Shown here in pieces: positions 27,894-37,499 of a DNA stretch of 64,000 bases. The notes under the pieces were generated by a model. It ran no database searches. It saw only the letters and a program-made list of their open reading frames with translations, and was not told where the DNA came from. Numbering within the stretch: position 1 is the first letter of the stretch; every line of letters begins with the position of its first letter. The stretch lies in NCBI GenBank assembly GCA_019163135.1, contig JAFLKR010000152.1:1-64000 (forward strand), given 5' to 3'. Source of the DNA: Desulfobulbaceae bacterium (GTDB lineage: Bacteria > Desulfobacterota > Desulfobulbia > Desulfobulbales > Desulfobulbaceae). The position numbers and the translations under genes were made by a program.

Positions 27894-28262
27894 CTGCGGC
27901 AACAGTTCCTCAAACGCTTAATGATTGACCAACATCGAGGGAGCGGCGTAGCACAAAATGATACAACGACCTGTTAAACTAAGGAACAATGGCGGATGAA
28001 TGCAAGCTAAAAATTATTGACCGGGGATATGTTGCTTGCGGGCGCCTAAAAATCACCTGCTTTGCCGCAGTCCTGCCAAGGTGGTGCCACCTTGAACGGG
28101 CCTTCAAGGTCGGGCAACAAGACGATGGTGGTCAAATAAAAAAAACGGCTGCCGGTTTCCCGGTAGCCGTCCTGAAAATAATTACAATTACAGCAGATTG
28201 ACCTAGAAATGCCGCCCCCAAAGCCTCTTGATTGAATCTAACGCATCCAGGTCACGCAACTT
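27894..28262. other. Intergenic region with one minus-strand terminator
   Basis: These bases lie between the membrane kinase and the NifX-like gene upstream of it. The only structure I can support is the intrinsic terminator at 28136-28170. A 70-codon plus-strand open frame at 27989-28201 runs through that terminator stem and is not credible. Confidence 0.6.
28136..28170 (-). terminator. Rho-independent terminator after the NifX-like gene
   Basis: On the minus strand an 11-pair stem (one G-U pair), ACGGCTACCGG against CCGGCAGCCGT with a GAAA loop, is followed by a run of eight T (28144 downwards). It lies about 90 bases after the stop of the gene at 28263-28625 and should end that transcript before the kinase promoter. 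Confidence 0.88.
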
Positions 28263-28625
28263 CTAGTGCTGACACAGATGTCCGGAATCGTGAGAATGAC
28301 AAATATCGCCACTGTCCACAAGTTTGCCCTGTAAAAACAGCTCAACAGCCTGTTGAGCTGCTCCCGATGCGCCCTTTATGGTTTTGATGCCGTTGCTTGC
28401 CAGGACATTCACAGCGCCGTCCCCTATGCCTCCGGCGATTAAAAGCTCCACACCATTTTCAGCGAGTTTGCTCGCCATATTAGACTTACAACCGCAGCCG
28501 TGGGGAGACTCCATGAACTTCTCCGCTTTGATTGTTTTTTCCTCGATGGTGAAGATTGAATACTTCTCACAATGACCGAAATGCTGGTCGACCTGATCTC
28601 CAACTGTGGGGACTGCGATTTTCAT
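28263..28625 (-). CDS. NifX/MTH1175-like protein with Cys/His-rich tail
   Basis: The 120-residue protein matches the small dinitrogenase-cofactor family: KIAVPTVGDQVDQHFGHCEK at the start, then FTIEEKTIKAEKF, GCGCKSNMASKLAENGVELLIAGGIG and a final helix. HFGHC and PHGCGC are likely metal-binding. The last 14 residues (DICHSHDSGHLCQH) add two Cys and four His, a further metal-binding site by look. The family is common in sulfate reducers beside Mrp/NBP35-type iron-sulfur carriers, but no such carrier lies here. It ends at the terminator at 28136-28170. Confidence 0.88.
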   Translation of the reverse strand: MKIAVPTVGDQVDQHFGHCEKYSIFTIEEKTIKAEKFMESPHGCGCKSNMASKLAENGVELLIAGGIGDGAVNVLASNGIKTIKGASGAAQQAVELFLQGKLVDSGDICHSHDSGHLCQH

Positions 28626-28743
28626 GGATGGTTCTCCTTCATTCTTAATAACGCCCGATGTCGCCGATTCTCACCATGCTTTTCCGGTAAAAATAGCATC
28701 GGCTATTGTGCTGTAAAAATTTCTAACCATGTTTGGTCTCTTC

Positions 28744-29148
28744 TTACCTTTTCTCAAAGTTCTGCTCACACGATCTTGGCAGCACTTCAGGTTCAGTAGT
28801 ATTTCGGGGCGAACCGCAAGTATTACCCAGTAATCTCTCACTGTTGGCATTACAGACATCTTGCTGTGAGGGTTCGGAGGGGAAATTCTTACAAATCAAT
28901 GGCCTTGCGGCATACACCTCACAAAAAAAGCTGCCATTCTCTTCATTTAAAAAGAAACAATACCCATTGTCTTGAAATTTTAAGAAATATTCTTCAACAT
29001 TTTCGCCTTTCTGGTTTACAAACACTTCAGAGCAAAGTCCTGTTACTTTTTCGATAGAAAGTATTTCCTTTGAGGACAGTTCGACAAAAGGGTATCTTTT
29101 ACAACAGGCTGCACATATCTTACAAAAATTAATCAATATAATATCCAT
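28744..29148 (-). CDS. YkgJ-type CxxCxxCC metal-binding protein
   Basis: I use the ATG at 29148, giving 134 residues. The start CKICAACCKRYPFVELS and the later FCEVYAARPLICKNFP match the YkgJ family, proteins with clustered Cys thought to hold zinc or an iron-sulfur cluster. It is visibly more AT-rich than its neighbours, which may mean recent transfer, and the ribosome binding site is weak. Its stop lies about 120 bases from the NifX-like gene on the same strand. The C-terminal 35 residues are low in structure and may be a non-conserved tail. Confidence 0.68.
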   Translation of the reverse strand: MDIILINFCKICAACCKRYPFVELSSKEILSIEKVTGLCSEVFVNQKGENVEEYFLKFQDNGYCFFLNEENGSFFCEVYAARPLICKNFPSEPSQQDVCNANSERLLGNTCGSPRNTTEPEVLPRSCEQNFEKR

Positions 29149-29365
29149 ATCACTTGATAAATCTGACCTACACAACTTCTACTTCTTTGAAAATTTTATT
29201 CCCTGCTACGAACATGGCGAATCTACGGAGCCTGCCTGCCTGTTAAGGGTAATTATCAGGCTAAGTATACCTTGTTTGACTCCAACCGCCTCCTGTTTCC
29301 CGCTTAAAACTCCGCTGAAAAATAAACCCGCCTCTGGTGCCAGGCATTTTTTTACAGATTGAAAC

Positions 29366-29405
29366 AAAAAAAACCCGCTGATACTACAGAAGTAATATCA
29401 GCGGG
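29366..29405 (-). terminator. Terminator after tRNA-Gln
   Basis: On the minus strand CCCGCTGATA pairs with TATCAGCGGG (29374-29383 and 29396-29405) over a 12-base loop and is followed by eight T. It lies 24 bases after the tRNA and fits termination of its transcript. Confidence 0.85.
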
Positions 29406-29429
29406 TAGATACCGTAAATGGCAGTCCTA

Positions 29430-29503
29430 TGGCTGGGGGACAGGGATTCGAACCCCGATAAGCGGAGTCAGAGTCCGCTGTCTTGCCGTTAGACCATCCC
29501 CCA
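29430..29503 (-). tRNA. tRNA-Gln (anticodon CTG)
   Basis: Read on the minus strand, 74 bases form a complete cloverleaf. The acceptor stem TGGGGGA pairs with TCCCCCA, followed by G and an encoded CCA. The D-arm region is TGGTCTAACGGCAAGACA. The anticodon stem GCGGA/TCCGC has the loop CTCTGAC, hence anticodon CTG, and the T-arm holds GGTTCGAATCC. It ends at the terminator at 29366-29405. Confidence 0.96.
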
Positions 29504-29620
29504 GCAGGTGGAAAGTTGCGGTGAAAATAGATGGATTTGTCCTAGTTGTCAAGGAGAAATCAATACAGCATAAGGGATTGAGCTTCCAGGTTCGCCTAGC
29601 CCCGGGACTTGGCAAAACTC

Positions 29621-30427
29621 TCAGGAGATGATCAGCCCCGCGTAACCGACCACCTGGCTAGTATCACCGCTGGCCTCGCCGGAATCGGTATAGCGTACCA
29701 GTTCGACCTTGGTTGCTCCCAATTCCAGAGCTGCCAGCAGGGCAATGGTAGTCGGAATGACGCCGCACATCGTGATCCGCTGGCCGATTACCGTGGCATA
29801 CAGCCCTTGGGGATCTAAGGCAAGGATATGCTCGATCGCCATTTTATCTTTCTGCGCTGCCTGCTGTCGTGATTCGTAATGGCTCATATCGGTTGAGGCT
29901 ACCATTAACACCGGCTGTTCATAATTGCTGATAGCAACGGCCAATTCCTGGGCCACTTTACGGCACTGGGAAAAAGAAATCTGAGAGACCACCAAGGGGA
30001 CAATCCGCAGTTTCGGCTGCACCTGCTGGAGGAAAGGAACCTGCACCTCAAGCGAGTGCTCCAGGAGATGGGCCTCCTCATCTTCGACAATAGAAGTAGA
30101 AACACGAAGGATGTCCGCAGCCAGTTGCCGATCGACCGGCACAGTGCCCATCGGCATGCGCCAGTCCTCAGTCCCCAGGGCAAGGGCTGCCCCCCGGCCA
30201 TGATGGTTGGGCCCCATAATCAGCACGGTTTCCGGTACCCGAACGCGGCTGATAGTGTTACCCGCAGTGGCGCCGGAATAGACATAGCCGGCATGGGGCA
30301 TGACCACAGCCAGGGCTGGAATTTTGTCAGTTTCAGCCACCGTAGGGACAAGCATCTCCATGGCAGACCGTAAGTGTTCAGGATCTCCGGGATAAAAACG
30401 ACCAGCAACCGACGGCATTCGTGTCAT
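29621..30427 (-). CDS. amrB: AmmeMemoRadiSam system protein B (Memo-like)
   Basis: The 268-residue protein starts at an ATG with GGGAGG upstream. It shows the Memo-family signature: PSVAGRFYPG near the start, VMPHAGYVYSG, LIMGPNHHGRG, EHSLEVQVPFLQ and STDMSHYES. The His residues resemble those of the related ring-cleaving dioxygenases that bind iron. The family is usually encoded with an AMMECR1 protein and a radical SAM protein (the AmmeMemoRadiSam set), but neither is adjacent here. Its function in bacteria is not firmly known. About 60 bases separate it from cysS, which lies upstream on the same strand. Confidence 0.92.
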   Translation of the reverse strand: MTRMPSVAGRFYPGDPEHLRSAMEMLVPTVAETDKIPALAVVMPHAGYVYSGATAGNTISRVRVPETVLIMGPNHHGRGAALALGTEDWRMPMGTVPVDRQLAADILRVSTSIVEDEEAHLLEHSLEVQVPFLQQVQPKLRIVPLVVSQISFSQCRKVAQELAVAISNYEQPVLMVASTDMSHYESRQQAAQKDKMAIEHILALDPQGLYATVIGQRITMCGVIPTTIALLAALELGATKVELVRYTDSGEASGDTSQVVGYAGLIIS

Positions 30428-30486
30428 AATGTCCTCCCTTTTTCGCGCCTGTTCATTCTCGCCAGTTCATCCCCGGCGCCAAACCG

Positions 30487-31950
30487 TTATTTTTTCACTT
30501 CCCAGGTGGTGCCCTCCGGGCTGTCTTTGAGCACAATGCGATGCCCGAGCAGATAATCGCGGACCTCGTCGGAAACCGCCCAATCCTTGGACGTCCTGGC
30601 CCGATCGCGCTTGACGATCAATTGCTGGATTTCTTCCTCGCTCAGATCAATCCCTGCCAGAATCTTGGCTTTCTGGCCGGCGACCGTGGCGACCGGATCC
30701 TGCTGCAGAATCCCAAGAACCCCGGCCAGGGTGCGGAAGGTAGTGGCAACAGACCGTACCAGCGCAAGATCGTCGATAACCGGTTGCTCCGGCAGACCGC
30801 GCAGAATCTTATTAAAAATTTTGATGGTATCATAGAGGTGGCCCAAGGCCTGAGCCGTATTAAAGTCGTTATCCATGGCCTCGTGGAATCGAGCGGCCAA
30901 GGACTCCAGCCCCTTGCGGTCCTGGTGGCTGATACTGGAGGCCCCGGCCGGTCCCTCAGCGGGCAGGCCAGCAATCTGGGCCAGACACGCATACATCCGC
31001 TCCAGCCCGGACTGGGCATCGTGGAGCGCGGTCTCGGTAAAATCCAGCGGGTTGCGGTATTGAGTGGAGAAAATGAACAACCGCAAAACCTCGGGGGCGT
31101 ATTGCTTGAGCACGTCGCGGATAGTAAGAAAATTGCCCAGCGATTTCGACATCTTTTCATCTTTGATCGTGACAAAGCCGTGATGCATCCACAAATTGGC
31201 AAAGGGCTTGCCTGTGGCCCCGCAGCTCTGGGCGATCTCGTTTTCATGGTGAGGAAAGACTAAGTCCTTGCCGCCGCCATGGATATCAAAGGTCTCACCC
31301 AAGTATTTTCGACTCATGGCTGAGCATTCAATGTGCCACCCCGGACGACCTTCGCCCCAGGGACTTGCCCATTTCGGTTCGCCCGGTTTCGCCCCCTTCC
31401 AGAGAACGAAATCCATAGGGTGCTCTTTTTTATCGTTCACCTCAACCCGGGCACCTGCCTGCATATCCTCCAAGCCCCGACCGGAGAGCTGTCCGTAACC
31501 GACGAACCGTTCTACCCGAAAATAAACGTCGCCATTGGACGGATAGGCCATGTTCTTGGCCACCAATTCTTCAATCAAAGCGATCATTTCACCGACATGC
31601 TCGGTGGCCTTAGGTTCAATATCAGGCCGCAGGGTGCCGAGCGCGTCCATGTCGAAATAAAATTCGTTAATAAACCGCAGCGCCAAACTAGCGGCGTCAA
31701 TCCCCTGCTCATTGGCCCGATTAATGATCTTGTCGTCGATATCGGTAAAATTTCGAACAAAGGTGACCTTGAAACCGCAGTGGCGCAGATAGCGGACCAC
31801 CATGTCAAACACCAGGGCAGAGCGGGCGTGGCCAATATGGCAGTAATCGTAGGAGGTGATCCCGCAGACATAGAGTTTGACATGCCCCGCTTCAATGGGA
31901 TGCAGCGGTTCCTTCCTGCGGCTCAGGGTATTGTATATTTTAATCGACAT
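30487..31950 (-). CDS. cysS: Cysteinyl-tRNA synthetase
   Basis: This 487-residue class I aminoacyl-tRNA synthetase has the usual length. The ATP-binding HIGH motif appears in YCHIGHARSALVFD, the zinc ligand Cys in LYVCGITSYD (residue 29), further ligands in the GWHIECSAMS and HHENEIAQS region, and the KMSKS loop in DEKMSKSLGNF. The C-terminal DALR-type domain carries the tRNA-binding part. It charges tRNA-Cys with cysteine in the cytoplasm. Confidence 0.97.
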   Translation of the reverse strand: MSIKIYNTLSRRKEPLHPIEAGHVKLYVCGITSYDYCHIGHARSALVFDMVVRYLRHCGFKVTFVRNFTDIDDKIINRANEQGIDAASLALRFINEFYFDMDALGTLRPDIEPKATEHVGEMIALIEELVAKNMAYPSNGDVYFRVERFVGYGQLSGRGLEDMQAGARVEVNDKKEHPMDFVLWKGAKPGEPKWASPWGEGRPGWHIECSAMSRKYLGETFDIHGGGKDLVFPHHENEIAQSCGATGKPFANLWMHHGFVTIKDEKMSKSLGNFLTIRDVLKQYAPEVLRLFIFSTQYRNPLDFTETALHDAQSGLERMYACLAQIAGLPAEGPAGASSISHQDRKGLESLAARFHEAMDNDFNTAQALGHLYDTIKIFNKILRGLPEQPVIDDLALVRSVATTFRTLAGVLGILQQDPVATVAGQKAKILAGIDLSEEEIQQLIVKRDRARTSKDWAVSDEVRDYLLGHRIVLKDSPEGTTWEVKK

Positions 31951-32036
31951 CTGCTATTCCGAATTATTTGAGCAAGGTGAATGAATTTATAAATTGTTTG
32001 CATACTGTAAATACTACCGCGTCAGAACTCAACACG

Positions 32037-33266
32037 TTATTGCGAATCCTGGTGGTATTGTGCACCTACCATGGGCAGGAGTAGCAGACCGGGAAGGGCG
32101 ACCACCGTGCAGACGAGAAAAAAGATGGCCCAGCCCATGGACTCGGCCATCCAGCCGGTGGGAGCGGCGGCCAGCACCCGGGGGATGCCCATGCAACTGG
32201 AGAGCAGGGCATATTGGGTGGCGGTGAATTTTTTGTTGGTGAGCGAAGCCATATAAGCCACATACGCCGCCGTCCCCATACCGCCGCACAAATTTTCAAA
32301 GGCGATCACTGCGGCCAGACCGGGGAGCGAAGGGCCCAGCAGGGCGAGCAGGCTAAAGCCGAGGGTGGAGACCGCCTGCAGGATGCCGAAGCACCAGAGG
32401 CTGCGGATAATGCCGATGCGCAACAGAATGATTCCCCCCAGCAAACCGCCGGCCAGGGTTGCCCAAAACCCAAACATCTTTGCCACCGCCCCAATCTGGG
32501 TCTTACTGAACCCCAGAGATAAGTAAAAGGGAGTGGTCATGGTCGAGGCCATCTGGTCACCGATTTTATAGAGAAGGATGAACAGCAAAAGCAGCAGGGC
32601 CCGGTCCCGGGTAAAATAGTCGACAAAGGGATGCAGGACCGCTTCCTGAAAATTTTTCGGCGTTCCCTTGGTCAGGGCGGGTTCGCGGCAGATCAGGGTG
32701 GTGACCACGCCGACCAGAAGCGAGGCAGCCATCAACAGATAGACCCAGGCAAAAGTGTAATGATCAGCCAGAATGAGGCCCCCGCTACCGGCCAGCAACA
32801 TCCCCACCCGGTAGCCATTGACATAAAGGGAACTGCCCAGCCCTAATTGATTATCGTGCAAATCCTCCCGCCGATAGGCGTCTACCACAATATCCTGGGA
32901 AGCGGAGAAAAAGGTGACGAAGAAGGCGGCAAAGGCTACCAGCCACGGGGTATGCCCCGGATCGGTCAGCCCCAGGCAGACCAGGGCCACGATCAGCACC
33001 AGTTGCATCACCAGCAGCCAGCCCCGCCGCCGCCCGAAAAACGGCAAGGTGAACCGATCAAAGACCGGAGCCCAAAGAAACTTGAGGGTATAAGGCAGGC
33101 CCACCAGCGAAAACAAGCCAATGGTCGAGAGATCAACCCCCTGTTCGGTCATCCAAGCCTGAAGCAGAGAGGAGGTCAGGAGCAGCGGCACCCCGCAGGC
33201 AAAACCCATGAGAAAGGCCACCAGCATTCGGGGCGAGAAAAGTAGACGGTGAAAACGAGCATCCAT
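32037..33266 (-). CDS. AmpG-like MFS transporter
   Basis: The 409-residue protein has about twelve membrane segments and AmpG-family strings: GFACGVPLLLTSSLLQAWMT at the N-terminus, GLPYTLKFLWAPVFDRF, DIVVDAYRRED in the first half and YVAYMASLTNKKFTATQYAL in the second. AmpG imports anhydro-muropeptides released by cell-wall turnover, so a peptidoglycan-recycling role is likely, though relatives of this family also carry other solutes. It lies 86 bases upstream of cysS on the same strand. Confidence 0.88.
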   Translation of the reverse strand: MDARFHRLLFSPRMLVAFLMGFACGVPLLLTSSLLQAWMTEQGVDLSTIGLFSLVGLPYTLKFLWAPVFDRFTLPFFGRRRGWLLVMQLVLIVALVCLGLTDPGHTPWLVAFAAFFVTFFSASQDIVVDAYRREDLHDNQLGLGSSLYVNGYRVGMLLAGSGGLILADHYTFAWVYLLMAASLLVGVVTTLICREPALTKGTPKNFQEAVLHPFVDYFTRDRALLLLLFILLYKIGDQMASTMTTPFYLSLGFSKTQIGAVAKMFGFWATLAGGLLGGIILLRIGIIRSLWCFGILQAVSTLGFSLLALLGPSLPGLAAVIAFENLCGGMGTAAYVAYMASLTNKKFTATQYALLSSCMGIPRVLAAAPTGWMAESMGWAIFFLVCTVVALPGLLLLPMVGAQYHQDSQ

Positions 33267-33410
33267 GTTTGGTCCGGCGCGGAAAAAAAGAAGAAAAACA
33301 GAAGATCTCTTCTACCATAATCGCCTTATTTGCAAAGCAAAATACACATTGAGCGTGTTCCGGTTAATAGCAAAGGGCGGATGGTCCCTGCTGAAAAAAA
33401 CCGGTAGGGT

Positions 33411-34652
33411 TTAGTTGGGGGCAAATGGCTTGTAGAGAGGGTCGCCGATCAGCACCATCTGCCAGGAAAGATAAGGCAGGCTGATCAGATAACTTTCGGC
33501 GAGGCTGAGATAGCCCTCGGCCAGGGCGTGGAAAAACATATCCGGCATGGGGAAAGCCTGGACATAGGGCTCATACACCGGTCCGATGGTGGCAGCGACG
33601 CCTTCTTCCAACATGCGTTTGCACCAGACCTGCGAATCCGGCTTTTTCAAGGTGGCGCATTCGGCACTGGCGATGTGATACCCGATCGCTCCCCGGACCC
33701 AGGAAAACGCATCGATATAATGCCCCAGGCTGTACCAGCCGCAATAGAGCGCCGCCTGAGGAGCTTCTCCCGGCTGGAAAAGCGCTTCATTGGCATCGAG
33801 CCGCACCTCATCCATCCGACCGCTTTTGCGCACCTTTTCGGCCGCCGTATGCAGGGCCGCATCGTAGAGCGCGTAGCCGCCGAGTTGCTGTTTGTCGGGC
33901 ATGGGCCAGCGGGCATCAAAATAGGCGCGGCCCCGCAGTCCTGTTTTTTCGACCAAAAGGGCGTCATCGATCAGCCGCCGTACGGTTGCCGGATTGGGTC
34001 CATCCAAACGGCTGACCATGAGTACTGTATCCCGCGTCAGCAGGGTCTTCTGCTCATGAAACCCAAGAAAATAGGGATTGGGCAACCAGCCCTCCAACGG
34101 ATAGTCACCAGCCAGGGCCAAGGCCAGCTCGCTGTCGACCGCCGCCCGGGAATCCATCTTTTCTCCCTGGGCAAGGTACTGTTCGATTTGCTGTTTTTCT
34201 GCCAAAATCGCGGCAAGACGCGGCTCCGTAGCCCCTTCCTGTTCCGCCTTTAGCGCCTGCAATCTTTTTTGGTGCTGGGCGAGCAGTTTGTTATCGCCTG
34301 GTTCAGGCGGCCGGATCGCCAGGGGCACGCCATACATGACCACCAGGCAGCGGATCTGGCTGTTTTTACCGATTCGGACGAGACCCTCCCGAACCGGGTT
34401 ACGGATCTCCTTGTTGTAGGTATCCCTGGAACAATGCTCGTTCCAGGTAGTGCCGATCCGCACCAGATTACCCAAGGGGATATGCCGCTTGCGCAGGTAG
34501 TACTCAGCCAGCTCAAGACTGTCGGCAGCCCGGGAATTTGCGATCACCACCACTTCCTCCGGTTCCAGCGCCCTGACCGTAGTCGGTTGCCCCAGCAGCC
34601 AGAAAAAGACAACCAACAGACCGATCTGTTTTTGACAGGTGCAAAATGCCAT
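33411..34652 (-). CDS. TIGR03790 family secreted protein
   Basis: The 413-residue protein has an N-terminal hydrophobic signal segment and then LEPEEVVVIANSRAADSLELA, followed by YYLRKRHIP, the opening of the TIGR03790 family. Later GVPLAIR, LVSRLDGP-like (MVSRLDGPNPATVRRLIDDA) and WYSLGHYIDAFSWVRGAIGYH are also family features. The family occurs in bacteria with complex envelopes and in some planctomycetes; its function is not known. Divergent to mutY, with 56 bases between the two starts, so the promoters share this gap. Confidence 0.82.
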   Translation of the reverse strand: MAFCTCQKQIGLLVVFFWLLGQPTTVRALEPEEVVVIANSRAADSLELAEYYLRKRHIPLGNLVRIGTTWNEHCSRDTYNKEIRNPVREGLVRIGKNSQIRCLVVMYGVPLAIRPPEPGDNKLLAQHQKRLQALKAEQEGATEPRLAAILAEKQQIEQYLAQGEKMDSRAAVDSELALALAGDYPLEGWLPNPYFLGFHEQKTLLTRDTVLMVSRLDGPNPATVRRLIDDALLVEKTGLRGRAYFDARWPMPDKQQLGGYALYDAALHTAAEKVRKSGRMDEVRLDANEALFQPGEAPQAALYCGWYSLGHYIDAFSWVRGAIGYHIASAECATLKKPDSQVWCKRMLEEGVAATIGPVYEPYVQAFPMPDMFFHALAEGYLSLAESYLISLPYLSWQMVLIGDPLYKPFAPN

Positions 34653-34708
34653 GATACCGTGCCGGGAAAAAGAAATAAGAAAGAGACGCCAACGTCAAAC
34701 TATAGGAG

Positions 34709-35809
34709 ATGCGCGGGGTGATTGACAAGGAGAATGAAACGGTGATCGCCGACTTCCAACAACGACTGCTCGACTGGTTCGCCGCCAACCAGCGACCCCT
34801 GCCCTGGCGCCGGACCTATACCCCGTACCATGTCTGGATTTCGGAGATCATGGGACAACAGACCCAAATAGAACGGGTCGCCGTCTATTTTGAACGATGG
34901 ATTGCACTCTTTCCCGATATAGCGACTGTGGCCGCCGCCCCGGAACAGGAAATCCTCAAGGCCTGGGAAGGGCTGGGTTATTACAGCCGCGCCCGCAACA
35001 TCCAGCGTGCAGCCAGACAGCTTCTCGCAACCGGGCAGGGTGCCATTCCCGCCAACCAGCAGCAACTGCTCGCCCTCCCCGGTGTCGGCCCCTACACCGC
35101 CGCCGCCATTCTGTCGATTGCCTTCAACCTGCCCTATCCCCTGCTCGACGCCAACGTGGAGCGACTGTTTGCCCGACTAGGAGACATCGACAGCCCACTC
35201 AAACAGGGCTCAACCAAAAAACGATTGGCGTCCATGGCAGAGGCCTTGCTCTACCGGGACGATCCGCGCAGCTTCAATCAGGCCCTCATGGAACTGGGAG
35301 CCCTGGTCTGCACCCCCAAAAAACCGAACTGCGGGCTTTGTCCGGTGCAGGCCTATTGCCAGGCCTTTCGCGCGGACACCGTGGATATTCGCCCCTTACC
35401 CGCCGCCCGGCAGCAGCGGGTCGATATCATCATGGCCTGCGGCATCATCCGCCACGAATCCTTGTTTTTTATCCAGCAGCGTCTCCCCGATGACATCTGG
35501 GGCGGTTTGTGGGAATTCCCCGGTGGCCGACTCAAGGAGGAGGAACTGCCGATTCAGGCCGCAGCCAGAGAGATCGAAGAGGAAACTGGCTGGCAGGTGA
35601 GCGATCTCACCCCGTTTACGACGGTGGTCCATCACTACACCCGCTACCGGGTTACCCTCCATGGTTTTTTCTGCACTCTTCCCGCCCCGCTGACTGAACC
35701 TGAATTGACGGCCGCCACCCGCTACGCATGGGTCTCCCTATCGCACCTATCTGATTTTCCTTTCCCATCCGGTCATCGTCAGCTGGTGGCCGCCCTTCAA
35801 GGCCATTAA
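34709..35809 (+). CDS. mutY: Adenine DNA glycosylase MutY
   Basis: The 366-residue protein has a helix-hairpin-helix glycosylase domain: QQTQIERV with the catalytic Glu region, LPGVGPYTAAAILS with the hairpin, and the later catalytic Asp in LLDANVERLFAR. It has a four-Cys iron-sulfur loop (C-TPKKPN-C-GL-C-PVQAY-C) and a C-terminal NUDIX-like domain (FPGGRLKEEELPIQAAAREI) that reads 8-oxoguanine. MutY removes adenine mispaired with 8-oxoG. The start is not certain: AGGAG abuts the ATG at 34709, while a GTG at 34718 has the same box nine bases upstream and a GTG at 34742 has AAGGAG upstream. Confidence 0.96.
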   Translation: MRGVIDKENETVIADFQQRLLDWFAANQRPLPWRRTYTPYHVWISEIMGQQTQIERVAVYFERWIALFPDIATVAAAPEQEILKAWEGLGYYSRARNIQRAARQLLATGQGAIPANQQQLLALPGVGPYTAAAILSIAFNLPYPLLDANVERLFARLGDIDSPLKQGSTKKRLASMAEALLYRDDPRSFNQALMELGALVCTPKKPNCGLCPVQAYCQAFRADTVDIRPLPAARQQRVDIIMACGIIRHESLFFIQQRLPDDIWGGLWEFPGGRLKEEELPIQAAAREIEEETGWQVSDLTPFTTVVHHYTRYRVTLHGFFCTLPAPLTEPELTAATRYAWVSLSHLSDFPFPSGHRQLVAALQGH

Positions 35810-35960
35810 TTTTCCGGAAATTAGTAAAACAGCACCACACTTTTAGTATTATAAAATTAATAAAATCAAAGGAGTTATAGATCAAAAATTACGAATTATC
35901 GGAAAAAAATTTGTTTTTCAACGGCCGGGGTGTTATTCTATTTTTGATCTAATACCATCT

Positions 35961-37499
35961 ATGCCACTTCAACCGGACCAACGCCACGACGTGCCTCAAA
36001 ACGATCTGACATTATCGACCATCAAGGATGAAGTTCACCGCCTGAGCACCAACTGGCAGACCTTGCTTGATGCCATGCCGGAGTTAGTCTTTCTGATCAG
36101 GGATGACTTCGCGGTCGAATATATGAATCGCAGTGCCAAAACCTGTTTTGGGTTTCCCTGTCCGCCAGACGTGGCCGACTGTATGAAGGCAATCGGTCGC
36201 AACTGTCAAGAGAATCTCGCGCAGTCGAAGTTTTCAACCGGCAACGGCAAAGTGATGGAAGCCCAGATCGGCATTACGGCCGTGGAATATTCATCGGTGC
36301 CCTTTGTCGGCTATACCGGCGAAAAATTAATTATGCTGGTGATGCGCGACATCACCCAGCGCAAAACCTTCGAGCGGGAACTGCTCGAGTTCAACACCAG
36401 CATCGAGACCATTCTCCAGCAGAAAATCAGCGAATTACAGGCCAGCGAGGAGATGCGGCAACGACTCTCCCGCCAGGTCAACAGCTTAAAAAGCCAATTG
36501 GGGCACCATCACCAGGCCGACAAGATGGTGGGTAAAAGCCGTAAGATGCGGGAACTGCGGGAAATGATTCATCAGGTGTCGGGGTCCGACGCCACCATCC
36601 TGATCACCGGCGAATCCGGAACCGGCAAAGAACTGGTGGCCAACCTGGTCAAGGCTACCAGTGCCAGAGATGACAAACCCTTTCTCAAAATCAACTGCAA
36701 CGCCATCAACGATTCCATCCTTGAAGCCGACCTCTTCGGCTACGAAAAAGGAGCCTTTACCGGCGCGACTGCCCGCAAGGTCGGCAAATTTGAAGTGGTT
36801 GACAGCGGCACCATCTTCCTCGACGAAATCGGCGATATCAGCCCGAGAATGCAGGTAAACCTGCTTCGAGTCCTGCAAAACGGCGAAATTCTTCGGGTCG
36901 GCGGCACCGAACCGGTCAAAATCGATGTCCGAGTCATCGCTGCCACTAATGTCGACCTGGCTCAAGCGGTCAAAGAAAAAAAATTCCGCCTTGATCTCTA
37001 CTACCGCCTCAACATCATCAATATCGAAATGCCCCCACTGCGAGACCGCAAGGAAGACATCGTCGAACTGGTCTCCTACTTTGTCAATCACTACCGGGAG
37101 GCCTTCAAAAAAGAGATCGACTTTGTGCCCAAATCGATCATCAACCGCTTGCTGACCCACGACTGGCCTGGCAACGTACGCGAACTTGAGAATCTCATTC
37201 AGCGAGCGGTGCTCATGGCCAAGGGCAAGATGATCACCGATAGCGATCTGATGTTCGACCAGGATCCGCGGGTGGAACAACAGAAAACCGACAGTTATAA
37301 CATCGACGAAAAGCTGGGCCTGCTGCCGCTCAAGTCGATAGTGGCAGAGTTCGAAGCTGCTATCATTAACCGGGCCTTGCACAAATACAGCGGCAACGTT
37401 TCGACCGCCGCCAATCAACTCAAAATTGGCAAGACCGCTCTCTACGACAAACTGAAGCAGCACGACATTTCAGCCAAGCACATTAAAAAAGGCCATTGA
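35961..37499 (+). CDS. Sigma-54-dependent transcriptional activator with PAS input
   Basis: The 512-residue protein has a PAS domain at about 27-135, a coiled coil at 135-185, an AAA+ domain at about 190-415 and a Fis-type helix-turn-helix at about 465-505. The AAA+ part has GESGTGKE at 217-224, an intact GAFTGA loop at 264-269 that contacts sigma-54, and FLDEIGD with Walker B. There is no receiver domain, so it is switched by the PAS domain, which holds several Cys (CFGFPCPPDVADC and a later NC), suggesting a bound redox or metal group. Its target is not evident; the neighbours are mutY and the decarboxylase/SET pair on the other strand. Confidence 0.93.
   Translation: MPLQPDQRHDVPQNDLTLSTIKDEVHRLSTNWQTLLDAMPELVFLIRDDFAVEYMNRSAKTCFGFPCPPDVADCMKAIGRNCQENLAQSKFSTGNGKVMEAQIGITAVEYSSVPFVGYTGEKLIMLVMRDITQRKTFERELLEFNTSIETILQQKISELQASEEMRQRLSRQVNSLKSQLGHHHQADKMVGKSRKMRELREMIHQVSGSDATILITGESGTGKELVANLVKATSARDDKPFLKINCNAINDSILEADLFGYEKGAFTGATARKVGKFEVVDSGTIFLDEIGDISPRMQVNLLRVLQNGEILRVGGTEPVKIDVRVIAATNVDLAQAVKEKKFRLDLYYRLNIINIEMPPLRDRKEDIVELVSYFVNHYREAFKKEIDFVPKSIINRLLTHDWPGNVRELENLIQRAVLMAKGKMITDSDLMFDQDPRVEQQKTDSYNIDEKLGLLPLKSIVAEFEAAIINRALHKYSGNVSTAANQLKIGKTALYDKLKQHDISAKHIKKGH

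Noticed and set aside
27989-28201. Plus-strand open frame of 70 codons
   Set aside because: It reads through the stem and T-run of a clear minus-strand terminator and has no features.
33384-33411. Small hairpin AAACC/GGTTT with T-run after the TIGR03790 gene
   Set aside because: The stem has only five pairs and two are A-T rich, too weak to call a terminator with confidence.
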